5,750 nucleotides of DNA from Candidatus Thiodiazotropha taylori (GTDB taxonomy: Bacteria; Pseudomonadota; Gammaproteobacteria; Chromatiales; Chromatiaceae): the NCBI GenBank assembly GCA_019100305.1, contig JAHRHW010000299.1, positions 1 to 5,750 on the forward strand, written 5' to 3'. The notes below the pieces were generated by a model. That model saw only the letters and a program-made list of their open reading frames with translations. It was not told the DNA's origin and ran no database searches. Both the position numbers and the translations under genes were made by a program. Below, in pieces: positions 1 to 5,351 of this stretch (within the stretch, counting starts at the first letter, position 1; each line of letters begins with the position of its first letter).

Positions 1-386
1 TTTTTCTGCTCGGTGGCGAAGAAGAGGCCACAGATGAAGCCGCTGCCGAAGAGCCGGTGGAAGAGGAAAAGGGACCGGCACAATATCTCGATTTCAACCC
101 CCCCTTCGTGGTCAACATGCCCGGACGCCCGAGTCTGCTGCAGATTGGCGTCAGTATCCGGGTCTATTCCGAACCGATGGCCGAGTTCATCCGGCATAAC
201 GATCCGATGATCCGCCACCATCTGCTGGACCTGCTCTCCACCAAAGATGGTAAATCCCTGAAACCCCGTGAAGCCAAAGAGGCACTGCAGGCAGAGATGC
301 TTGAGACGCTCAACAAGGTCGTCAAGGAGTTGGAGGGTCCTGGCGAAGTGGATGGGGTCTTTTTTACAAGTTTCGTGATGCAGTAA
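1..386 (+). CDS. fliL: Flagellar basal body-associated protein FliL, C-terminal part (5' truncated by window edge)
   Basis: FliL is a single-pass inner-membrane protein whose periplasmic domain sits around the stator units and supports torque and swarming. The first complete codon is at position 3, and 127 residues are visible up to a TAA at 384-386. The visible part begins with the end of the membrane segment (FLLGG), followed by an acidic Glu/Ala-rich linker (about visible residues 6-23). The conserved periplasmic domain starts at YLDFNPPFVVN (28-38) and continues through the SIRVYSEP strand (51-58). The extreme C-terminus, VFFTSFVMQ, is a FliL hallmark. The frame holds through a run of seven C at 98-104 and a T6 run near 359-365, so it looks intact. 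A GTG at 57 lies inside the linker and is not the true start, because the open frame and family homology extend to the left edge. FliM follows after 22 nt, the usual fliL-fliM order. Confidence 0.95.
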   Translation, partial: FLLGGEEEATDEAAAEEPVEEEKGPAQYLDFNPPFVVNMPGRPSLLQIGVSIRVYSEPMAEFIRHNDPMIRHHLLDLLSTKDGKSLKPREAKEALQAEMLETLNKVVKELEGPGEVDGVFFTSFVMQ

Positions 387-397
387 TTCAACCCGAT

Positions 398-401
398 AGG
401 A
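398..401 (+). promoter_or_regulatory. Ribosome binding site of fliM
   Basis: AGGA lies 7 nt upstream of the fliM ATG at 409, a normal Shine-Dalgarno spacing. This supports the 409 start, which also yields the expected FliM N-terminus carrying the CheY-binding motif. Confidence 0.6.
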
Positions 402-408
402 ATACAAG

Positions 409-1428
409 ATGAGCGCCAATGACCTGCTATCACAAGAAGAGATCGATGCCCTGTTGCACGGTGTTGACAGTGGCGATGTCGCCACAGAGTCTGATGTGGG
501 GGAAGAGGGTGGCACCGTTTCTTACGATTTCACCAGTCAGGATCGAATCGTAAGGGGACGCCTGCCAACCCTGGAGATGATCAACGAGCGTTTTGCAAGG
601 CTGTTCAGAACCAGTCTGTTCAATATGCTGAGAAGAACCGCCGATCTCTCCGTGTCCGGTATTCAGATGCAGAAATTTTCAGAGTTCGTGCACAGTCTCT
701 TTGTACCGACCAGTCTGAATATGATCAAAGTACCTCCCTTGAGAGGCAAGGGTCTGTTTGTTTTTGATCCCAAGCTGGTGTTCAGCGTGGTAGACAACTA
801 TTTTGGTGGTTCCGGTCGTTTCCATACCAAGATCGAAGGGCGTGATTTCACACCAACAGAAAACCGGGTAATTCAGCTGTTGTTGAACAGCGCCTTCGAG
901 GATCTTAAAGCGGCCTGGAAACCGGTATTTCAGGTCGATTTCGAATACAGCGGTTCAGAGGTCAATCCCCAGTTCGCCAACATTGTCAGCCCATCGGAAG
1001 TGGTGGTCGTGACCTCCTTTCATGTGGATCTGGAAAATGGTGGCGGTGACTTTCATATCTGTATGCCCTATTCAATGCTGGAACCTATCAGAGAGCTGCT
1101 GGATGCCGGTGTGCAGAGTGACCGGGGTGAACGGGATGAGCGCTGGGAACGCTCTTTGAAAGAGGAGATTCTGGCAGCCAAGGTTGAGCTGTGCAGCAGT
1201 CTCACTGAGGTGCAGATGAGTCTCCAGGAACTCGCCGAATTACAGGCGGGGGATGTGATTCCAATTGAGATGCCTGAAGAGGTTGAAGTGGAAGCGGCGG
1301 ATGTTCCGGTGTTTCGCGCCAAGCTGGGTGTTGCCGATGGTAATTACGCCTTGAAGATCAGTGAGTGGATAGTCAGCAATCAACGCAAAGGGTTGCATGA
1401 TTATCTGGATATGGAGCAAGAGGCCTGA
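409..1428 (+). CDS. fliM: Flagellar motor switch protein FliM
   Basis: FliM is the middle subunit of the cytoplasmic C-ring. It binds phosphorylated CheY, contacts FliG above and FliN below, and so sets rotation direction. The 339-residue product is close to the usual family length (about 330-340). Residues 7-16 read LSQEEIDALL, the N-terminal CheY-P binding motif, so the switch is probably under normal chemotaxis control. A variable acidic linker (about 18-38) follows. The CheC-like middle domain covers about 40-230 and contains the GGSG of YFGGSGRF at 133-136, the GGXG loop that contacts FliG. The C-terminal SpoA domain lies at about 255-325 and mediates pairing with FliN. Arginine codons in residues 46-112 are mostly AGA/AGG (6 of 9), unlike the rest of the gene (1 of 10). 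FliN follows after an unusually long 86-nt gap. Confidence 0.98.
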   Translation: MSANDLLSQEEIDALLHGVDSGDVATESDVGEEGGTVSYDFTSQDRIVRGRLPTLEMINERFARLFRTSLFNMLRRTADLSVSGIQMQKFSEFVHSLFVPTSLNMIKVPPLRGKGLFVFDPKLVFSVVDNYFGGSGRFHTKIEGRDFTPTENRVIQLLLNSAFEDLKAAWKPVFQVDFEYSGSEVNPQFANIVSPSEVVVVTSFHVDLENGGGDFHICMPYSMLEPIRELLDAGVQSDRGERDERWERSLKEEILAAKVELCSSLTEVQMSLQELAELQAGDVIPIEMPEEVEVEAADVPVFRAKLGVADGNYALKISEWIVSNQRKGLHDYLDMEQEA

Positions 1429-1434
1429 GTGGTC

Positions 1435-1454
1435 TGCCGGCAGTGTGGCCGGCA
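1435..1454 (+). other. GC-rich stem-loop in the fliM-fliN gap
   Basis: TGCCGGC (1435-1441) and GCCGGCA (1448-1454) are perfect inverted complements, giving a 7-bp GC-rich stem with a 6-nt loop (AGTGTG) just 6 nt after the fliM stop codon. No U-tract follows, so it does not look like an intrinsic terminator. It could act as an mRNA stability or processing element between fliM and fliN, but that is inference. GCCGGC is itself palindromic, so other pairings are possible. Confidence 0.5.
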
Positions 1455-1460
1455 CAGCGC

Positions 1461-1475
1461 AGCAGTCAAACTGCT
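1461..1475 (+). other. Second small stem-loop in the fliM-fliN gap
   Basis: AGCAGT (1461-1466) and ACTGCT (1470-1475) form a 6-bp stem with a 3-nt CAA loop, 6 nt downstream of the first stem-loop. Only TT then C follows, too short a U-run for a confident terminator. In tandem with the first hairpin it makes this gap structurally distinct from every other junction in the operon. Its function is unknown. Confidence 0.4.
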
Positions 1476-1502
1476 TTCAATGGCTTAGGTTGAATCCCCA
1501 AA

Positions 1503-1507
1503 GAGGG
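1503..1507 (+). promoter_or_regulatory. Ribosome binding site of fliN
   Basis: GAGGG sits 7 nt upstream of the fliN ATG (1515), with an A-rich spacer that should keep the site unpaired. An in-frame TGA at 1491-1493 with no start codon after it excludes a longer FliN. The site looks strong enough for initiation independent of fliM translation. Confidence 0.6.
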
Positions 1508-1514
1508 TAAAAAG

Positions 1515-1922
1515 ATGAGTGATGAGAAAACTGTAGATCCCAATGAAGCATTAGCGGATGAATGGGCTGCTGCTCTCGAAGATCAGGCGGATGGTGAACA
1601 ACCAGCGGCAACGGAAGCGGCCAGCTTTGATGAGTTGACCGATGAAGCTGTCGCTACGGGCAGTGTCAATATGGATGCCATTCTGGATGTGCCGGTAACC
1701 ATCTCGATGGAGATCGGACGGACCAAGATCAATATTCGGAATCTACTTCAGCTTAATCAGGGTTCGGTGGTCGAACTGGATCGGTTGGCCGGTGAACCGA
1801 TGGATGTGTTAGTAAACGGCACCCTGATTGCACAAGGCGAAGTGGTGGTGGTGAATGAGAAGTTCGGCTTGCGCCTGACTGACATCATCAGTCCTTCCGA
1901 GCGGGTCAAGAGGTTAAGTTGA
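1515..1922 (+). CDS. fliN: Flagellar motor switch protein FliN
   Basis: FliN forms the bottom of the C-ring and, by binding FliH, helps bring export substrates and the ATPase complex to the gate. The 135-residue protein matches the usual length of gammaproteobacterial FliN. Its N-terminal third is acidic and low in complexity, with a short conserved helix DEWAAALEDQ (15-24), a segment kept in enterobacterial FliN. The SpoA domain covers about 54-125. Recognisable blocks are LDVPV (57-61), EIGRTKINI (66-74), QGSVVELDRLAGEP (82-95) and AQGEVVVVNEKFG (106-118). The valines at about 111-113 fall where the Salmonella FliH-binding hydrophobic patch lies. The C-terminus TDIISPSERVKRLS is the family signature ending. 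Its TGA (1920-1922) overlaps the fliO ATG by one base. Confidence 0.98.
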   Translation: MSDEKTVDPNEALADEWAAALEDQADGEQPAATEAASFDELTDEAVATGSVNMDAILDVPVTISMEIGRTKINIRNLLQLNQGSVVELDRLAGEPMDVLVNGTLIAQGEVVVVNEKFGLRLTDIISPSERVKRLS

Positions 1923-1924
1923 TG
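1920..1924 (+). promoter_or_regulatory. fliN-fliO stop/start overlap (TGATG)
   Basis: The fliN stop TGA (1920-1922) shares its last A with the fliO ATG (1922-1924). A GAGG at 1910-1913, inside the end of fliN, is 8 nt before that ATG. The arrangement suggests termination-reinitiation coupling and favours ATG 1922 over the adjacent in-frame TTG at 1919. Confidence 0.6.
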
Positions 1925-2344
1925 TGCCGTTGGCTGCTCATTGGTCTCGTTTTCAGCAATGCCTTGATGGCTGCGGAAGAGGGCAACAAGCAGATTGGCG
2001 TCAATGTTTCGCCAATTGGTGCTGAAGGCCTGTTGAATACCTTCAGTGGCCTGTTGGTTGTGTTGGCTGTGATCGTCGGCGCCGCCTGGCTGTTCAAACG
2101 TTACGGGCAGATGTCGATGGGTGGCAAGGGCATGGTCAGAGTGCTTGGTGGTGCTTCGGTCGGTAGTCGTGAACGGGTAGTAGTGGTTGAGGTTGAAGAT
2201 ACCCGCGTGTTGCTCGGTGTGGCTCCCGGGCAGGTTCGTATGCTGCATCTGCTGAGTGATGAATCCCCCAGTTTCCGAGAGCATTTGCATGGATTGGAAC
2301 AGCAGGAGTCGGCTGATAACCAGCAGAGTGAGCCGTCACAATGA
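1922..2344 (+). CDS. fliO: Flagellar biosynthesis protein FliO
   Basis: FliO is a small membrane protein that promotes assembly and stability of the FliP ring in the export gate and is the least conserved gate-associated protein. The 140-residue product has a hydrophobic N-terminus (about 3-17) ending in NALMA-AEE, which looks like a cleavable signal peptide. A short periplasmic stretch follows, then one membrane helix at about 37-58 (from LLNTFSGLL to GAAWLF) ending in a positive KRYG. The cytoplasmic domain carries RERVVVVEV (83-91) and LLGVAPGQV (97-105), the blocks that identify FliO. The tail (about 111-140) is Gln/Ser/Glu-rich and probably disordered. The start at ATG 1922 is preferred to TTG 1919, a difference of one residue. 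The TGA at 2342-2344 overlaps the fliP ATG. The position between fliN and fliP strongly supports the call. Confidence 0.93.
   Translation: MCRWLLIGLVFSNALMAAEEGNKQIGVNVSPIGAEGLLNTFSGLLVVLAVIVGAAWLFKRYGQMSMGGKGMVRVLGGASVGSRERVVVVEVEDTRVLLGVAPGQVRMLHLLSDESPSFREHLHGLEQQESADNQQSEPSQ
2341..2344 (+). promoter_or_regulatory. fliO-fliP stop/start overlap (ATGA)
   Basis: The fliP ATG (2341-2343) overlaps the fliO TGA (2342-2344) in the classic ATGA arrangement. Only a weak purine-rich stretch (about 2326-2332) precedes it. FliP initiation therefore probably depends on ribosomes finishing fliO, which would link the assembly factor to its client. Confidence 0.6.
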
Positions 2345-3075
2345 AATACTGGGTACTCTTCATCGGATTGCTGGTCACCGGTCTGGTCGAGGCTGCACCT
2401 GGTGTGGATGCCTTCAGTGTTGCGCCCGATGGGGAAGGTGGGCAGACCTATACCCTGACCATTCAGGTGCTGCTCTTCATGACCGCCCTGACCCTGTTAC
2501 CCGGGGCCTTGATGATGATGACCTCGTTTGCCAGGATCATCATCGTACTGGCAATTCTCAGACAGGCACTGGGTACTCAGAGTACTCCCTCAAATCAGAT
2601 TCTCATCGGGCTGGCACTGTTTCTTACGCTGTTCATCATGATGCCGGTCTTCAACGAAGTGAATCAGACCGCACTGCAACCCTATCTGTCTGAAGAGATG
2701 AATACCATGCAGGCGCTTGAAGCAGCGGCAGAGCCGGTCAAGTCTTTCATGCTGGCGCAGACCAGAGAAGATGATCTGGCGCTGTTCGCCAGAATCGGTA
2801 ATTTTGGTGAATTCAACGGGCCGGAAGAGGTGCCATTCAGTCTGTTGCTGCCATCCTTTGCCACCAGTGAACTGAAGACCGGATTCCAGATCGGCTTTCT
2901 GCTGTTCATTCCTTTCCTGGTGATCGATCTGGTGGTGGCGAGTATTCTGATGTCGATGGGCATGATGATGCTGTCACCGATGATTATCTCTTTACCATTC
3001 AAGATTATGTTGTTTGTACTGATCGATGGCTGGGCCCTGGTGTTCGGTACCCTGGCATCGAGTTTTCTGATATAG
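2341..3075 (+). CDS. fliP: Flagellar export gate protein FliP
   Basis: FliP is the main pore subunit of the flagellar type III export gate, with five copies in the known FliP5-FliQ4-FliR1 complex. The 244-residue length is typical. Residues 1-18 form a signal peptide with a VEA-AP cleavage-like site, as known for FliP. Hydrophobic segments follow at about 40-60, 84-102, 180-205 and 207-235. Family signatures include MMMTSFARIIIVL (58-70), QSTPSNQILIGLALFL (80-95), and IPFLVIDLVV (190-199) leading into SILMSMGMMMLSP (201-213). Residues M208-M210 correspond by position to the methionine gasket that seals the Salmonella pore (inferred). The soluble periplasmic portion lies between about 104 and 178. 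All four arginines use AGA or AGG. The gene is coupled to fliO by a 4-nt overlap, with fliQ 15 nt downstream. Confidence 0.98.
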   Translation: MKYWVLFIGLLVTGLVEAAPGVDAFSVAPDGEGGQTYTLTIQVLLFMTALTLLPGALMMMTSFARIIIVLAILRQALGTQSTPSNQILIGLALFLTLFIMMPVFNEVNQTALQPYLSEEMNTMQALEAAAEPVKSFMLAQTREDDLALFARIGNFGEFNGPEEVPFSLLLPSFATSELKTGFQIGFLLFIPFLVIDLVVASILMSMGMMMLSPMIISLPFKIMLFVLIDGWALVFGTLASSFLI

Positions 3076-3077
3076 GC

Positions 3078-3084
3078 AGGAGGA
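3078..3084 (+). promoter_or_regulatory. Strong ribosome binding site of fliQ
   Basis: AGGAGGA, a near-perfect anti-16S match, lies 6 nt before the fliQ ATG (3091) and just after the fliP TAG (3073-3075). It is the best Shine-Dalgarno in the window and predicts efficient FliQ initiation. Confidence 0.8.
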
Positions 3085-3090
3085 AGATCC

Positions 3091-3360
3091 ATGAGTCCTG
3101 ACACCGTAATGGCCATCGGACAGAACAGCCTCGAGATCATCGGTCTGCTTTCAGGCATGGTGCTGCTGCCCGCCCTCGCTGTTGGTTTGATCATTGCCAT
3201 GTTTCAGGCGGCAACCCAGATCAATGAGATGACCCTGACCTTTATCCCCAAACTGGTGGTCTCCGGTCTGGTGCTGATGTGGGCGGGGAACTGGATGTTA
3301 CAGCTGTTGATGAATTTCTCAATCAACCTGATTGAGAGTATTCCCGAACTGATTCTCTAG
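3091..3360 (+). CDS. fliQ: Flagellar export gate protein FliQ
   Basis: FliQ is a small two-helix hairpin subunit, with four copies wrapping the outside of the FliP/FliR gate. The 89-residue length is typical. The first membrane segment is at about 14-38 and the second at about 51-75. The conserved linking region reads FQAATQINEMTLTFIPK (38-54), the strongest FliQ signature. The start codon is fixed by the AGGAGGA Shine-Dalgarno 6 nt upstream. The gene lies between fliP and fliR, the order conserved in flagellar and injectisome clusters. The homologous injectisome protein (SctS family) is excluded by the flagellar neighbours. No anomalies are seen. Confidence 0.98.
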   Translation: MSPDTVMAIGQNSLEIIGLLSGMVLLPALAVGLIIAMFQAATQINEMTLTFIPKLVVSGLVLMWAGNWMLQLLMNFSINLIESIPELIL

Positions 3361-3373
3361 GCAGAGTGTCATG

Positions 3374-3388
3374 CACCGGGGCTTGGTG
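3374..3388 (+). promoter_or_regulatory. Weak fliR ribosome binding site, possibly paired
   Basis: The only Shine-Dalgarno candidate for fliR is GGTGA (3385-3389), 6 nt before ATG 3396. CACC at 3374-3377 can pair with GGTG at 3385-3388 across a 7-nt loop, with one further possible G-U pair, which would mask part of the site. The stem is short and marginal. Any role in keeping FliR low is inference. Confidence 0.3.
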
Positions 3389-3395
3389 AAAAAAC

Positions 3396-4175
3396 ATGAT
3401 CTTCAGTGAAGCTCAACTCAATGCCATGATTGCCACCTATTTCTGGCCAATGGTGCGTATCAGCGCCATGCTGCTCGCCGCCCCCCTGTTCAGCTCACGC
3501 CAGGTTCCGGCACGCCTGAGACTGGTACTGATGATGATGATCGCTTTTCTGGTCGCTCCCACGCTACCTGAGATGCCACCGGCGGATGTACTCAGTCACA
3601 GCGGATTGATCATTATGCTCCAGCAGCTTTTGATCGGCGTCATGATGGGTTTCATCCTGCAAATGGTATTCGGCGCTCTGGTGTTTGGTGGGCAGGTGGT
3701 TGCCTACAGTATGGGACTGGGTTTTGCTTCCATGGTCGATCCGGCCAATGGTGTGCAGGTGCCTGTTGTCTCCCAGTTCTACCTGATTCTGGCAACCTTG
3801 TTGTTTCTCGTCTTCAACGGACACCTGCACGCCATTGAGCTGGTGGCGGACAGCTTCGTCACCATGCCAGTGGCAATGGACGGCATTTCACGTAACGGCT
3901 TGCTTGATCTGGTCGCTTGGGGCAGTCGGCTTTTTGCCGGTGGCATGATCATCGCGCTGCCGATTGTCGGTGCCATGCTGATGGTCAACATGGGCATGGG
4001 TGTGGTGATGCGCGCCGCACCTCAGCTGAATATCTTTTCGGTCGGTTTTCCCATTACCATGTTATTGGGCTTCGCGTTGATCTGGGTAAGTCTGCCCAAC
4101 GCGATGTCTGTCTTCACTGATCTGCAGGATGAGGCTTTCCAGCATCTGATGCAGACACTGCGGATTGCGAGGTGA
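3396..4175 (+). CDS. fliR: Flagellar export gate protein FliR
   Basis: FliR is the single-copy gate subunit that closes the FliP ring and helps open and close the pore; in some Clostridia it is fused to FlhB, but here it is separate. The 259-residue product has hydrophobic segments at about 12-32, 40-58, 70-100, 128-150, 175-202 and 213-236. Signatures include the N-terminal APLFSSRQVPARLR (29-42) and the plug-like MGLGFASMVDP (106-116), where residues of the pore plug lie in Salmonella FliR. FNGH is at 140-143, and the late block is MRAAPQLNIFSVGFP (205-219). An in-frame TGA at 3387-3389 excludes any longer start. The Shine-Dalgarno is weak. The stop is 3 nt before flhB, whose ribosome site lies within the fliR end. 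Confidence 0.98.
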   Translation: MIFSEAQLNAMIATYFWPMVRISAMLLAAPLFSSRQVPARLRLVLMMMIAFLVAPTLPEMPPADVLSHSGLIIMLQQLLIGVMMGFILQMVFGALVFGGQVVAYSMGLGFASMVDPANGVQVPVVSQFYLILATLLFLVFNGHLHAIELVADSFVTMPVAMDGISRNGLLDLVAWGSRLFAGGMIIALPIVGAMLMVNMGMGVVMRAAPQLNIFSVGFPITMLLGFALIWVSLPNAMSVFTDLQDEAFQHLMQTLRIAR

Positions 4176-4178
4176 AGC

Positions 4179-5315
4179 ATGGCTGAAAATGAGAATGGCC
4201 AGGAAAAAACAGAACAACCCTCGGCGAAAAAACTTGCAGACGCAAAACGCAAAGGCCAGGTACCCCGTTCCCGAGAACTTAACAGTATGGCGGTGACCAT
4301 GGTTGGTGTCATCAGTCTGGTAGTGATGAGTGGTTCTGTCGGTGATTCGGTCACCGAGATGATGAGCGAGAGCTTTGTCATTACCCGGGAGCAGATGTTC
4401 GATATCGGCGCCATGTCCACTCGCCTTGGTGAGGGGGTAGGGCAGGCCTTTTTTGCATTGATCCCGTTTTTTCTGATGGTGATCCTGGCTGCTATCCTAA
4501 GTTCCGTTGCCTTGGGCGGTTTCTCGATCAGCGGCGAATCCATGACCCCTAAACTGAGTAAACTGAGCCTGTTGAAAGGATTGAAGCGGGTGTTTTCCGC
4601 CAAGGGTCTGGTGGAGATGTTCAAGGCGATGGCCAAGTTCGTGTTGATCGGCGGTACCACGGTGTTTCTGTTATACACCACCCTGGGGCAGTATCTGGCG
4701 TTACACAACATGGAGATCTCACCGGCGCTGCAACATCTTAACTCGCTGATTGGCTGGTCGGTGATTTTGATGAGTACCACGATGATTCTGATAGCGGCGA
4801 TCGATGTGCCATTTCAGCTTTGGGATCACAAGCGCCAGCTGAAGATGACACGCCAGGAAGTCCGGGATGAGATGAAGGAGACGGAAGGTCGGCCGGAAGT
4901 GAAAGGGCGGATCCGTCAACTGCAGCGTGAGATGGCGCAGCGCCGGATGATGCAGGAAGTGCCACAGGCCGATGTGATCGTCACCAACCCGACTCACTAT
5001 GCGGTGGCTTTGAAGTATGATCCGGAGACCATGCATGCGCCCAAATTGGTTGCCAAGGGTGCCGACCTGATCGCGCAGAATATCCGTAAGGTTGGTGGTG
5101 AGGCCAATGTGCCGGTTGTTGAATCACCGCTGTTGGCCAGAGCAATCTATTTCCATACTGAATTGGATAGCTTCATCCCGGCCGGTCTCTATATGGCGGT
5201 GGCCAGACTGTTGGCTTATGTATTTCAACTCAAAGCCTACAACACTGAAGGTGGCATCTATCCCGAGATGCCTGACGATATCGATGTGCCGGAAGAGTAC
5301 CGGCACAGTGAATGA
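4179..5315 (+). CDS. flhB: Flagellar export switch protein FlhB
   Basis: FlhB is the export-gate component that changes substrate class from rod/hook to filament proteins, through autocleavage and interaction with the hook-length ruler FliK. The 378-residue protein begins with the conserved basic cytoplasmic segment EKTEQPSAKKL (9-19) to GQVPRSREL (26-34). Four membrane segments lie at about 36-52, 88-112, 150-172 and 188-212. A charged linker helix (about 215-260) leads to the NPTH motif at 270-273, where cleavage occurs between N270 and P271. Downstream are KYDPETMHAPKLVAKG (279-294) and VPVVESPLLARAIY (301-314), both canonical. An acidic tail (about 357-378) follows the core domain. A GAGG at 4169-4172, inside the end of fliR, is 6 nt from the ATG, so translation is probably coupled to fliR. 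All catalytic-motif residues are present, so the protein should be active. Confidence 0.98.
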   Translation: MAENENGQEKTEQPSAKKLADAKRKGQVPRSRELNSMAVTMVGVISLVVMSGSVGDSVTEMMSESFVITREQMFDIGAMSTRLGEGVGQAFFALIPFFLMVILAAILSSVALGGFSISGESMTPKLSKLSLLKGLKRVFSAKGLVEMFKAMAKFVLIGGTTVFLLYTTLGQYLALHNMEISPALQHLNSLIGWSVILMSTTMILIAAIDVPFQLWDHKRQLKMTRQEVRDEMKETEGRPEVKGRIRQLQREMAQRRMMQEVPQADVIVTNPTHYAVALKYDPETMHAPKLVAKGADLIAQNIRKVGGEANVPVVESPLLARAIYFHTELDSFIPAGLYMAVARLLAYVFQLKAYNTEGGIYPEMPDDIDVPEEYRHSE

Positions 5316-5351
5316 ATTTAACCAGAGCATCGCATAAAGCGGAATAGGTAG
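5316..5351 (+). other. Short flhB-flhA intergenic gap
   Basis: This 36-nt AT-rich spacer holds no recognisable terminator or promoter. GCGGAA at 5339-5344 lies 7 nt before the flhA ATG and TAGG at 5345-5348 lies 3 nt before it; both are weak Shine-Dalgarno candidates. A TAG in the flhA frame at 5349-5351 fixes the earliest possible flhA start. Confidence 0.5.

Noticed and set aside
98..104. Homopolymer runs (C7 in fliL; T6 at about 359-365, 4447-4453 and 4466-4472) as frameshift or phase-variation sites
   Set aside because: The runs are short, the reading frames continue through them with conserved residues on both sides, and no alternative frame gives a meaningful product.
13..210. GTG-started + strand frame overlapping fliL
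   Set aside because: It is out of frame with fliL, which has unmistakable family motifs over the same bases. The peptide is Arg/Ser/Pro-rich and low in complexity, as expected for a shadow frame.
510..530. Possible sigma-54 promoter (TGGCAC followed by GTTTCTTACG), with a similar string at about 2614-2634
   Set aside because: The -12 TTGC element is missing at the correct spacing, both lie inside conserved coding sequence, and the likeness between the two strings is short enough to be chance.
1435..1480. Transcription terminator between fliM and fliN
   Set aside because: The GC-rich stem has no U-tract and the second stem is followed by only TTC. A strong stop here would cut off essential downstream flagellar genes.
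2512..2522. ATG-repeat tracts in fliP (also at about 2961-2972) and fliR (about 3528-3541) as simple repeats
   Set aside because: They encode conserved methionine-rich stretches of the export gate (MMM in FliP and FliR), not independent repeat elements.
3371..3409. Tiny ORF (12 codons plus stop) in the fliQ-fliR gap overlapping the fliR start
   Set aside because: It has no clear ribosome site or conservation evidence. A leader-peptide role cannot be supported from this sequence alone.
4022..4780. Long open frame of 252 codons on the - strand across the end of fliR and most of the 5' half of flhB
   Set aside because: It lies wholly antisense to two clearly conserved genes, has no recognisable domain, and is explained by codon bias of the sense strand. 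Other antisense frames (e.g. 2682-3200 and 1757-2290) are rejected for the same reason.
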